Source: Acanthosepion esculentum
Lineage: Eukaryota > Mollusca > Cephalopoda > Sepiida > Sepiidae
Direction: 5' to 3'
DNA length: 64,000 bases
NCBI GenBank assembly: GCA_964036315.1
Contig: OZ038507.1
Coordinates: 57,883,045 to 57,947,044, forward strand
The notes below the pieces were generated by a model. The model was not told the DNA's origin. It worked only from the letters and a program-made list of their open reading frames with translations, and ran no database searches. The position numbers and the translations under genes are program-made. Numbering within the stretch: the stretch's first letter is position 1; each line of letters opens with the position of its first letter. Below, in pieces: positions 1-12,690 of this stretch.

Positions 1-2436
1 CTTTCATTTTGGTGTCCTTGTCTACTTCACTTAGAAATGACAATTGTCCTCGTAGTTTATTTATCCATGTTTCTATTTTCTCTTTCTTTCATTTTGGTGT
101 CCTTGTCTACTTCACTGAGAGATGACAATTGTCTTCGTAGTATATTTATCACGGTTTCAATTTTTTCTTTCTTTCATTTTGGTGTCCTTGTCTAATTCAC
201 TTAGAAATGACAATTGTCCTCGTAGTTTATTTATCTCGGTTTCTTTTTTTTTCTTTCTTTCATTTTGGTGTCCTTGTATACTTCACTTAGAAATGACAAT
301 TGTCCTAGTAGTTTATTTATCTCGGTTTCTATTTTTTCTTTCTTTCATTTTGGTGTCCATGTCTACTTCACTTAGAGATAACAATTGTCCTCGTAGTATA
401 TTTATCTCGGTTTCAATTTTTTCTTTCTTTCATTTTGGTGTCCTTGTCTAACTCACTTAGAAATGACAATTATCCTCGTAGTTTATTTATCTCGGTTTCT
501 CTTTTTTCTTTCCTTCATTTTGGTGTCCTTGCCTACTTCACTTAGAAATGACAATTGTCCTCGTAGTTTATTTAACTCGGTTTCTATTTTTTTCTTTCTT
601 TCATTTTGGTGTCCTTGTCTACTTCACTTAGAAGTGACAATTGTCCTCGTAGTTTATTTATCTCGGTTTCTATTTTTTTCTTTCTTTCATTTTGGTGTCC
701 TTGTCTACTTCACTTAGAAGTGACAATTGTCCTCGTAGTTTATCTATCTCGGTTTCTATTTTTTCTTTCTTTCATTTTGGTGTCCTTGTCTACTTCACTT
801 AGAAATGACAATTGTCCTCGTAGTTTATTTATCTCGGTTTCTCTTTTTTCTTTCCTTCATTTTGGTGTCCTTGCCTACTTTACTTAGAAATGACAATTGT
901 CCTCGTAGTATATTTATCTCGGTTTCTACTTTTTCTTTCTTTCATTTTTGTCTGCTTGTCTACTTCACTTAGAAATGACAATTGTCCTCGTAGTTTATTT
1001 ATCTCGGTTTCTCTTTTTTCTTTCCTTCATTATGGTGTCCTTGCCTACTTCACTTAGAAATGACTATTGTCCTCGTAGTTTATTTATCTCGGTTTCTATT
1101 TTATCTTTCTTTCATTTTGGTGTCCTTGTCTACTTCACTTAGAAATGACAATTGTCCTCCTAGTTTATTTATCTCGGTTTCTATTTTTTCTTTCTTTCAT
1201 TTTGGTGTCGTTGTCTACTTCACTTAGAAATGACAATTGTCCTCGTAGTTTATTTATCTCGGTTTCTATTTTTCTTTCTTTCATTTTGGTGTCCTTGTCT
1301 ACTTCACTTAGAAATGACAATTGTCCTCGTAGTTTATTTATCCATGTTTCTATTTTCTCTTTCTTTCATTTTGGTGTCCTTGTCTACTTCACTGAGAGAT
1401 GACAATTGTCTTCGTAGTATATTTATCACGGTTTCAATTTTTTCTTTCTTTCATTTTGGTGTCCTTGTCTAATTCACTTAGAAATGACAATTGTCCTCGT
1501 AGTTTATTTATCTCGGTTTCTTTTTTTTTCTTTCTTTCATTTTGGTGTCCTTGTATACTTCACTTAGAAATGACAATTGTCCTAGTAGTTTATTTATCTC
1601 GGTTTCTATTTTTTCTTTCTTTCATTTTGGTGTCCATGTCTACTTCACTTAGAGATAACAATTGTCCTCGTAGTATATTTATCTCGGTTTCAATTTTTTC
1701 TTTCTTTCATTTTGGTGTCCTTGTCTAACTCACTTAGAAATGACAATTATCCTCGTAGTTTATTTATCTCGGTTTCTCTTTTTTCTTTCCTTCATTTTGG
1801 TGTCCTTGCCTACTTCACTTAGAAATGACAATTGTCCTCGTAGTTTATTTAACTCGGTTTCTATTTTTTTCTTTCTTTCATTTTGGTGTCCTTGTCTACT
1901 TCACTTAGAAGTGACAATTGTCCTCGTAGTTTATTTATCTCGGTTTCTATTTTTTTCTTTCTTTCATTTTGGTGTCCTTGTCTACTTCACTTAGAAGTGA
2001 CAATTGTCCTCGTAGTTTATCTATCTCGGTTTCTATTTTTTCTTTCTTTCATTTTGGTGTCCTTGTCTACTTCACTTAGAAATGACAATTGTCCTCGTAG
2101 TTTATTTATCTCGGTTTCTCTTTTTTCTTTCCTTCATTTTGGTGTCCTTGCCTACTTTACTTAGAAATGACAATTGTCCTCGTAGTATATTTATCTCGGT
2201 TTCTACTTTTTCTTTCTTTCATTTTTGTCTGCTTGTCTACTTCACTTAGAAATGACAATTGTCCTCGTAGTTTATTTATCTCGGTTTCTCTTTTTTCTTT
2301 CCTTCATTATGGTGTCCTTGCCTACTTCACTTAGAAATGACTATTGTCCTCGTAGTTTATTTATCTCGGTTTCTATTTTATCTTTCTTTCATTTTGGTGT
2401 CCTTGTCTACTTCACTTAGAAATGACAATTGTCCTC
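1..2436 (+). repeat. 1,277-bp higher-order repeat, two copies
   Basis: Positions 1-1,159 recur at 1,278-2,436, an offset of exactly 1,277 bp (15 monomers, mostly subfamily A). Shared private variants include TTTATCCATGTTTC at the start, CACTGAGAGATGAC, TTTATCACGG, and TTTTTGTCTGCTTGTC near 950 and 2,227. The copies separate at 1,160/2,437, where one has CTCCTAG and the other CTCGTAG. The left copy starts at the window edge, so more copies may lie outside. Confidence 0.9.
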
Positions 2437-5400
2437 GTAGTTTATTTATCTCGGTTTCTATTTTTTCTTTCTTTCATTTTGGTGTCCTTGTCTACTTCAC
2501 TTAGAGATGACAATTGTCCTCGTAGTATATTTATCTCGGTTTCAATTTTTTCTTTCTTTCATTTTGGTGTCCTTGTCTAACTCACTTAGAAATGACAGTT
2601 ATCCTCGTAGTTTATTTATCTCGGTTTCTCTTTTTTTTTCTTTCATTTTGGTGTCCTTGTCTACTTCACTTAGAAATAACAATTGTCCTCCTAGTTTATT
2701 TATCTCGGTTTCTATTTTTTCTTTCCTTCATTATGGTGTCCTTGCCTACTTCACTTAGAAATGACAATTGTCCTCGTAGTTTATTTATCTCGGTTTCTAT
2801 TTTTTCTTTTTTTCATTTTGGTGTCCTTGTCTACTTCACTTAGAAATGACAATTGTCCTCGTAGTTTATTTATCCCTGTTTCTATTTTTTCTTTCTTTCA
2901 TTTTGGTGTCCTTGTCTACTTCACTGAGAGATGACAATTGTCTTCGTAGTTTATTTATCTCGGTTTCAATTTTTTCTTTCTTTCATTTTGGTGTCCTTGT
3001 CTAACTCACTTAGAAATGACGGTTATCCTCGTAGTTTATTTATCTCGGTTTCTCTTTTTTCTTTCTTTCATTTTGGTGTCCTTGCCTACTTCACTTAGAA
3101 ATGACAATTGTCCTCGTAGTTTATTTATCTCGGTTTCTCTTTTTTCTTTCCTTCATTTTGGTGTCCTTGCCTACTTCACTTAGAAATGACAATTGTCCTC
3201 GTAGTTTATTTATCTCGGTTTCTCTTTTTTCTTTCTTTCATTTTGGTGTCCTTGCCTACATCACTTAGAAATGCCAATTGTCCTCCTAGTTTATATATCT
3301 CGGTTTCTATTTTTTCTTTCTTTTATTTTGGTGTCCTTGACTGGTTCACTTAGAAATGACAATTGACTTCGTAGTTTATTTATCTCGGTTTCTATTTTTT
3401 TTCTTTCTTTCATTTTGGTGTCCTTGTCTACTTCACTTAGAAATGACAATTGTCCTCGTAGTTTATTTATCTCGGTTTCTATTTTTTCTTTCTTTCATTT
3501 TGGTGTCCTTGTCTACTTCACTTAGAAATGAAAATTGTCCTCGTAGTTTATTTATCTCGGTTTCTATTTTTTCTTTCTTTCATTTTGGTGTCCTTGTCTA
3601 CTTCACTTAGAGATGACAATTGTCCTCGTAGTATATTTATCTCGGTTTCAATGTTTTCTTTCTTTCATTTTGGTGTCCTTGTCTAACTCACTTAGAAATG
3701 ACAATTATCCTCGTTGTTTATTTATCTCGGTTTCTCTTTTTTCTTTCCTTCATTTTGGTGTCCTTGCCTACTAAATTTAGAAATGACAATTGTCCTCGTA
3801 GTTTATTTATCTCGCTTTCTCTTTTTTCTTTCCTTCATTTTGGTGTATCTTGCCTACTTCACTTAGAAATGACAATTGTCGTCGTAGTTTATTTATCTCG
3901 GTTTCTCTTTTTTCTTTCCTTCATTTTGGTCTATCTTGCCTACTTCACTTAGAAATGACAATTGTCCTCGTAGTTTATTTATCTAGGTTTCTATTTTTTC
4001 TTTCCTTCATTTTGGTGTATCTTGCCTACTTCACTTAGAAATGACAATTGTCCTCGTAGTTTATTTATCTCGGTTTCTCTTTCTTCTTTCCTTCATTTTG
4101 GTCTATCTTGCCTACTTCACTTAGAAATGACAATTGTCCTCGTAGTTTATTTATCTAGGTTTCTCTTTTTTCTTTCCTTCATTTTGGTGTATCTTGCCTA
4201 CTTCACTTAGAAATGACAATTGTCCTAGTAGTTTATTTATCTCGGTTTCTTTTTTTTTTCTTTCTTTCATTTTGGTGTCCTTGTCGACTTCACTTAGAAA
4301 TGACAATTGTCCTCGTAGTTTATTTATGTCGGTTTCTATTTTTCTTTCTTTCATTTTGGTGTCCTTGTCTACTTTACTTAGAAATGACAATTGTCCTCCT
4401 AGTTTATGTATCTCGGTTTCTATTTTTTCTTTCTTTCATTTTGGTGTCCTTGTCTACTTCACTTAGAAATGACAATTGTCCTCGTAGTTTATTTATCTCG
4501 GTTTCTATTTTTTCTTTCTTTCATTTTGGTGTCCTTGTCTACTTCACTTAGAATTGACAATTGTCCTCCTAGTTTATTTATCTCGGTTTCTATTTTTTCT
4601 TTCTTTCATTTTGGTGTCCTTGACTGGTTCACTTAGAAATGACAATTGTCCTCGTAGTTTATTTATCTCGGTTTCAATTTTTTTCTTTCTTTCATTTTGG
4701 TGTCCTTGTCTAACTCACTTAGAAATGACGGTTATCCTCGTAGTTTATTTATCTCGGTTTCTCTTTTTTCTTTCCTTCATTTTGGTTTCCTTGCCTACTT
4801 CACTTAGAAATGACAATTGTCCTCGTAGTTTATTTATCTCGGTTTCTATTTTTTCTTTCTTTCATTTTGGTTTCCTTGTCTACTTCACTTAGAAATGAAA
4901 ATTGTCCTCGTAGTTTTTTTTTCTCGGTTTCTCTTTTTTCTTTCCTTCATTTTGGTGTCCTTGCCTACTTCACTTAGAAATGACAATTGTCCTCGTAGTT
5001 TATTTTCTCGGTTTCTCTTTTTTCTTTCTTTCATTTTGGTGTCCTTGCCTACTTCACTTAGAAATGACAATTGTCCTCCTAGTTTATATATCTCGGTTTC
5101 TATTTTTTCTTTCTTTCATTTTGGTGTCCTTGACTGGTTCACTTAGAAATGACAATTGTCCTCGTAGTTTATTTATCTCGGTTTCTATTTTTTTCTTTCT
5201 TTCATTTTGGTGTCCTTGTCTACTTCACTTAGAAATGACAATTGTCCTCGTAGTTTATTTATCTCGGTTTCTATTTTTTCTTTCCTTCATTTTGGTGTAT
5301 CTTGCCTACTTCACTTAGATATGACAATTGTCCTCGTAGTATATTTATCTCGGTTTCTATTTTTTCTTTCTTTCATTTTGGTGTCCTTGTCTACTTCACT

Positions 5401-6331
5401 TAGAAATGACAATTGTCCTCGTAGTTTATATATCTCGGTTTCTATTTTTTCTTTCTTTCATTTTGGTGTCCTTGACTGGTTCACTTAGAAATGACAATTG
5501 TCCTCGTAGTTTATTTATCTCGGTTTCTATTTTTTTCTTTCTTTCATTTTGGTGTCCTTGTCTACTTCACTTAGAAATGACAATTGTCCTCGTAGTTTAT
5601 TTATCTCGGTTTCTCTTTTTTCTTTCCTTCATTTTGGTGTATCTTGCCTACTTAACTTAGAAATGACAATTGTCCTCGTAGTTTATTTATCTAGGTTTCT
5701 ATTTTTTCTTTCCTTCATTTTGGTGTATCTCGCCTACTTCACTTAGAAATGACAATTGTCCTCGTAGTTTATTTATCTCGGTTTCTCTTTTTTCTTTCCT
5801 TCATTTTGTTCTATCTTGCCTACTTCACTTAGAAATGACAACTGTCCTCGTAGTTTATTTATCTAGGTTTCTCTTTTTTCTTTCCTTCATTTTGGTGTAT
5901 CTTGCCTACTTCACTTAGAAATGACAATTGTCCTCGTAGTTTATTTATCTCGGTTTCTCTTTTTTCTTTCCTTCATTTTGGTGTATCTTGCCTACTTCAC
6001 TTAGAAATGACAATTGTCCTCGTAGTTTATTTATCTCGGTTTCTCTTTTTTCTTTCCTTCATTTTGGTGTATCTTGCCTACTTCACTTAGACATGACAAT
6101 TGTCCTCGTAGTTTATTTATCTCGGTTTCTCTTTTTTCTTTCCTTTATTTTGGTGTATCTTGCCTACTTCACTTAGAAATGACTATTGTCCTCGTAGTTT
6201 ATTTATCTCGGTCTCTCTTTTTTCTTTCCTTCATTTTGGTGTATCTTGCCTACTTCACTTAGAAATGACAATTGTCCTCGTAGTTTATTTATCTCGGTTT
6301 CTCTTTTTTCTTTCCTTCATTTTGGTGTATC

Positions 6332-9300
6332 TTGCCTACTTCACTTAGAAATGACAATTGTCCTCGTAGTTTATTTATCTCGGTCTCTCTTTTTTCTTTC
6401 CTTCATTTTGGTGTATCTTGCCTACTTCACTTAGAAATGACAATTGTCCCCGTAGTTTATTTATCTAGGTTTCTCTTTTTTCTTTCCTTCATTTTGGTGT
6501 ATCTTGCCTACTTCACTTAGAAATGACAATTGTCCTCGTAGTTTATTTATCTCGGTTTCTCTTTTTTCTTTCCTTCATTTTGGTGTATCTTGCCTACTTC
6601 ACTTAGAAATGACAATTGTCCTCGTAGTTTATTTATCTCGGTTTCTCTTTTTTCTTTCCTTCATTTTGGTGTATCTTGCCTACTTCACTTAGAAATGACA
6701 ATTGTCCTCGTAGTTTATTTATCTCGGTTTCTCTTTTTTCTTTCCTTCATTTTGGTGTATCTTGCCTACTTCACTTAGAAATGACAATTGTCCTCGTAGT
6801 TTATTTATCTCGGTCTCTCTTTTTTCTTTCCTTCATTTTGGTGTATCTTGCCTACTTCACTTATAAATGACAATTGTCCTCGTAGTTTATTTATCTCGGT
6901 CTCTCTTTTTTCTTTCCTTCATTTTGGTCTATCTTGCCTACTTCACTTAGAAATGACAATTGTCCTCGTAGTTTATTTATCTAGGTTACTCTTTTGTCTT
7001 TCCTTCATTTTGGTGTATCTTGCCTACTTCACTTAGAAATGACAATTGTCCTCGTAGTTTATTTATCTCGGTTTCTCTTTTTTCTTTCCTTCATTTTGGT
7101 GTATCTTGCCTACTTCACTTAGAAATGACAATTGTCCTCGTAGTTTATTTATCTCGGTTTCTCTTTTTTCTTTCCTTCATTTTGGTGTATCTTGCCTACT
7201 TCACTTAGAAATGACAATTGTCCTCGTAGTTTATTTATCTCGGTTTCTCTTTTTTCTTTCCTTCATTTTGGTGTATCTTGCTACTTCACTTAGAAATGAC
7301 AATTGTCCTCGTAGTTTATTTATCTCGGTCTCTCTTTTTTCTTTCCTTCATTTTGGTGTATCTTGCCTACTTCACTTAGAAATGACAATTGTCCTCGTAG
7401 TTTATTTATCTCGGTTTCTCTTTTTTCTTTCCTTCATTTTGGTGTATCTTGCCTACTTCACTTAGAAATGACAATTGTCCTCGTAGTTTATTTATCTAGG
7501 TTTCTATTTTTTCTTTCTTTCATTTTTGTGTGCTTGTCTACTTCACTTAGAAATGACAATTGTCCTCGTAGTTTATTTATCTCGGTTTCTCTTTTTTCTT
7601 TCCTTCATTTTGGTGTCCTTGCCTACTTCACTTAGAAATGACAATAGTCCTCGTAGTTTATTTATCTCGGTTTCTCTTTTTTCTTTCCTTCATTTTGGTG
7701 TCCTTGCCTACTTCACTTAGAAATGACAATTGTCCTCGTGGTTTATTTATCTCGGTTTCTTTTTTTTTATTTCTTTCATTTTGGAGTTCTTGTCTACTTC
7801 ACTTACAAATGACAATTGTCCTCGTAGTTTATTTATCTCGGTTTCTATTTTTTCTTTCTTTCATTTTGGAGTCCTTGTCTACTTCACGTAGAAATGACAA
7901 TTGTCCTAGTAGTTTATTTATCTCGGTTTCTTTTTTTTTCTTTCTTTCATTTTGGTGTCCTTGTCTACTTCATTTAGAAATGACAATTGTCCTCGTAGTT
8001 TATTTATCTCGGTTTCTCTTTTTTCTTTCCTTCATTTTGGTGTATCTTGCTACTTCACTTAGAAATGACAATTGTCCTCGTAGTTTATTTATCTCGGTCT
8101 CTCTTTTTTCTTTCGTTCATTTTGGTGTATCTTGCCTACTTCACTTAGAAATGACAATTGTCCTCGTAGTTTATTTATCTCGGTCTCTCTTTTTTCTTTC
8201 CTTCATTTTGGTGTATCTTGCCTACTTCACTTAGAAATGACAATTGTCCCCGTAGTTTATTTATCTAGGTTTCTCTTTTTTCTTTCCTTCATTTTGGTGT
8301 ATCTTGCCTACTTCACTTAGAAATGACAATTGTCCTCGTAGTTTATTTATCTCGGTTTCTCTTTTTTCTTTCCTTCATTTTGGTGTATCTTGCCTACTTC
8401 ACTTAGAAATGACAATTGTCCTCGTAGTTTATTTATCTCGGTTTCTCTTTTTTCTTTCCTTCATTTTGGTGTATCTTGCCTACTTCACTTAGAAATGACA
8501 ATTGTCCTCGTAGTTTATTTATCTCGGTTTCTCTTTTTTCTTTCCTTCATTTTGGTGTATCTTGCCTACTTCACTTAGAAATGACAATTGTCCTCGTAGT
8601 TTATTTATCTCGGTCTCTCTTTTTTCTTTCCTTCATTTTGGTGTATCTTGCCTACTTCACTTATAAATGACAATTGTCCTCGTAGTTTATTTATCTCGGT
8701 CTCTCTTTTTTCTTTCCTTCATTTTGGTCTATCTTGCCTACTTCACTTAGAAATGACAATTGTCCTCGTAGTTTATTTATCTAGGTTACTCTTTTGTCTT
8801 TCTTTCATTTTGGTGTCCTTGTCTACTTCACTTAGAAATGACAATTGTCCTCGTAGTTTATATATCTCGGTTTCTATTTTTTCTTTCTTTCATTTTGGTG
8901 TCCTTGACTGGTTCACTTAGAAATGACAATTGTCCTCGTAGTTTATTTATCTCGGTTTCTATTTTTTTCTTTCTTTCATTTTGGTGTCCTTGTCTACTTC
9001 ACTTAGAAATGACAATTGTCCTCGTAGTTTATTTATCTCGGTTTCTCTTTTTTCTTTCCTTCATTTTGGTGTATCTTGCCTACTTAACTTAGAAATGACA
9101 ATTGTCCTCGTAGTTTATTTATCTAGGTTTCTATTTTTTCTTTCCTTCATTTTGGTGTATCTCGCCTACTTCACTTAGAAATGACAATTGTCCTCGTAGT
9201 TTATTTATCTCGGTTTCTCTTTTTTCTTTCCTTCATTTTGTTCTATCTTGCCTACTTCACTTAGAAATGACAACTGTCCTCGTAGTTTATTTATCTAGGT

Positions 9301-12300
9301 TTCTCTTTTTTCTTTCCTTCATTTTGGTGTATCTTGCCTACTTCACTTAGAAATGACAATTGTCCTCGTAGTTTATTTATCTCGGTTTCTCTTTTTTCTT
9401 TCCTTCATTTTGGTGTATCTTGCCTACTTCACTTAGAAATGACAATTGTCCTCGTAGTTTATTTATCTCGGTTTCTCTTTTTTCTTTCCTTCATTTTGGT
9501 GTATCTTGCCTACTTCACTTAGAAATGACAATTGTCCTCGTAGTTTATTTATCTCGGTTTCTCTTTTTTCTTTCCTTCATTTTGGTGTATCTTGCTACTT
9601 CACTTAGAAATGACAATTGTCCTCGTAGTTTATTTATCTCGGTCTCTCTTTTTTCTTTCCTTCATTTTGGTGTATCTTGCCTACTTCACTTAGAAATGAC
9701 AATTGTCCTCGTAGTTTATTTATCTCGGTTTCTCTTTTTTCTTTCCTTCATTTTGGTGTATCTTGCCTACTTCACTTAGAAATGACAATTGTCCTCGTAG
9801 TTTATTTATCTAGGTTTCTATTTTTTCTTTCTTTCATTTTTGTGTGCTTGTCTACTTCACTTAGAAATGACAATTGTCCTCGTAGTTTATTTATCTCGGT
9901 TTCTCTTTTTTCTTTCCTTCATTTTGGTGTCCTTGCCTACTTCACTTAGAAATGACAATAGTCCTCGTAGTTTATTTATCTCGGTTTCTCTTTTTTCTTT
10001 CCTTCATTTTGGTGTCCTTGCCTACTTCACTTAGAAATGACAATTGTCCTCGTGGTTTATTTATCTCGGTTTCTTTTTTTTTATTTCTTTCATTTTGGAG
10101 TTCTTGTCTACTTCACTTACAAATGACAATTGTCCTCGTAGTTTATTTATCTCGGTTTCTATTTTTTCTTTCTTTCATTTTGGAGTCCTTGTCTACTTCA
10201 CGTAGAAATGACAATTGTCCTAGTAGTTTATTTATCTCGGTTTCTTTTTTTTTCTTTCTTTCATTTTGGTGTCCTTGTCTACTTCATTTAGAAATGACAA
10301 TTGTCCTCGTAGTTTATTTATCTCGGTTTCTCTTTTTTCTTTCCTTTATTTTGGTGTATCTTGCCTACTTCACTTAGAAATGACAATTGTCCTCGTAGTT
10401 TATTTATCTCGGTTTCTCTTTTTTCTTTCCTTCATTTTGGTGTATCTTGCTACTTCACTTAGAAATGACAATTGTCCTCGTAGTTTATTTATCTCGGTCT
10501 CTCTTTTTTCTTTCGTTCATTTTGGTGTATCTTGCCTACTTCACTTAGAAATGACAATTGTCCTCGTAGTTTATTTATCTCGGTCTCTCTTTTTTCTTTC
10601 CTTCATTTTGGTGTATCTTGCCTACTTCACTTAGAAATGACAATTGTCCCCGTAGTTTATTTATCTAGGTTTCTCTTTTTTCTTTCCTTCATTTTGGTGT
10701 ATCTTGCCTACTTCACTTAGAAATGACAATTGTCCTCGTAGTTTATTTATCTCGGTTTCTCTTTTTTCTTTCCTTCATTTTGGTGTATCTTGCCTACTTC
10801 ACTTAGAAATGACAATTGTCCTCGTAGTTTATTTATCTCGGTTTCTCTTTTTTCTTTCCTTCATTTTGGTGTATCTTGCCTACTTCACTTAGAAATGACA
10901 ATTGTCCTCGTAGTTTATTTATCTCGGTTTCTCTTTTTTCTTTCCTTCATTTTGGTGTATCTTGCCTACTTCACTTAGAAATGACAATTGTCCTCGTAGT
11001 TTATTTATCTCGGTCTCTCTTTTTTCTTTCCTTCATTTTGGTGTATCTTGCCTACTTCACTTATAAATGACAATTGTCCTCGTAGTTTATTTATCTCGGT
11101 CTCTCTTTTTTCTTTCCTTCATTTTGGTCTATCTTGCCTACTTCACTTAGAAATGACAATTGTCCTCGTAGTTTATTTATCTAGGTTACTCTTTTGTCTT
11201 TCCTTCATTTTGGTGTATCTTGCCTACTTCACTTAGAAATGACAATTGTCCTCGTAGTTTATTTATCTCGGTTTCTCTTTTTTCTTTCCTTCATTTTGGT
11301 GTATCTTGCCTACTTCACTTAGAAATGACAATTGTCCTCGTAGTTTATTTATCTCGGTTTCTCTTTTTTCTTTCCTTCATTTTGGTGTATCTTGCCTACT
11401 TCACTTAGAAATGACAATTGTCCTCGTAGTTTATTTATCTCGGTTTCTCTTTTTTCTTTCCTTCATTTTGGTGTATCTTGCTACTTCACTTAGAAATGAC
11501 AATTGTCCTCGTAGTTTATTTATCTCGGTCTCTCTTTTTTCTTTCCTTCATTTTGGTGTATCTTGCCTACTTCACTTAGAAATGACAATTGTCCTCGTAG
11601 TTTATTTATCTCGGTTTCTCTTTTTTCTTTCCTTCATTTTGGTGTATCTTGCCTACTTCACTTAGAAATGACAATTGTCCTCGTAGTTTATTTATCTAGG
11701 TTTCTATTTTTTCTTTCTTTCATTTTTGTGTGCTTGTCTACTTCACTTAGAAATGACAATTGTCCTCGTAGTTTATTTATCTCGGTTTCTCTTTTTTCTT
11801 TCCTTCATTTTGGTGTCCTTGCCTACTTCACTTAGAAATGACAATAGTCCTCGTAGTTTATTTATCTCGGTTTCTCTTTTTTCTTTCCTTCATTTTGGTG
11901 TCCTTGCCTACTTCACTTAGAAATGACAATTGTCCTCGTGGTTTATTTATCTCGGTTTCTTTTTTTTTATTTCTTTCATTTTGGAGTTCTTGTCTACTTC
12001 ACTTACAAATGACAATTGTCCTCGTAGTTTATTTATCTCGGTTTCTATTTTTTCTTTCTTTCATTTTGGAGTCCTTGTCTACTTCACGTAGAAATGACAA
12101 TTGTCCTAGTAGTTTATTTATCTCGGTTTCTTTTTTTTTCTTTCTTTCATTTTGGTGTCCTTGTCTACTTCATTTAGAAATGACAATTGTCCTCGTAGTT
12201 TATTTATCTCGGTTTCTCTTTTTTCTTTCCTTTATTTTGGTGTATCTTGCCTACTTCACTTAGAAATGACAATTGTCCTCGTAGTTTATTTATCTCGGTT

Positions 12301-12690
12301 TCTCTTTTTTCTTTCCTTCATTTTGGTGTATCTTGCTACTTCACTTAGAAATGACAATTGTCCTCGTAGTTTATTTATCTCGGTCTCTCTTTTTTCTTTC
12401 GTTCATTTTGGTGTATCTTGCCTACTTCACTTAGAAATGACAATTGTCCTCGTAGTTTATTTATCTCGGTTTCTCTTTTTTCTTTCCTTCATTTTGGTGT
12501 ATCTTGCCTACTTCACTTAGAAATGACAATTGTCCTCGTAGTTTATTTATCTAGGTTTCTATTTTTTCTTTCTTTCATTTTTGTGTGCTTGTCTACTTCA
12601 CTTAGAAATGTCAATTGTCCTCGTAGTTTATTTATCTCGGTTTCTCTTTTTTCTTTCCTTCATTTTGGTGTCCTTGCCTACTTCACTTAG
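6332..12690 (+). repeat. Overlapping segmental duplications inside satellite
   Basis: A block with a CCCCGTAG variant, three standard B units and the CACTTATAAATGAC variant occurs at about 6,332-7,036, again 1,800 bp later (8,132) and again 2,400 bp after that (10,532). It also recurs near 20,385. The following block, with TTTTTGTGTGCTTGTC, GACAATAGTCC and CTTACAAATGAC variants, occurs at about 7,020-7,980, 9,420-10,290 and 11,220-12,180, and partly near 13,690, 14,550 and 15,230. Non-uniform offsets show several separate duplication events in different monomer registers. Confidence 0.8.

Noticed and set aside
4151..4390. Minus-strand frames with coiled-coil-like KMKERKKKETEINKLLGQLS repeats (also 13,059, 16,653, 4,885 and 16,961)
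   Set aside because: They occur only where a few monomers stay in phase, are interrupted elsewhere, and mirror the T-rich strand; no promoter or other gene signals seen.
7638..8234. 198-codon open frame in the satellite (also at 22,806, 24,521, 26,151, 27,867, 29,411, 30,181 and 38,560)
   Set aside because: The frames arise where monomer lengths happen to keep phase and to remove the CTTAG stop; they consist of repeated MTIVLVVYLSRFLFF-like blocks in shifting frames, and identical copies reflect higher-order duplication, not selection.
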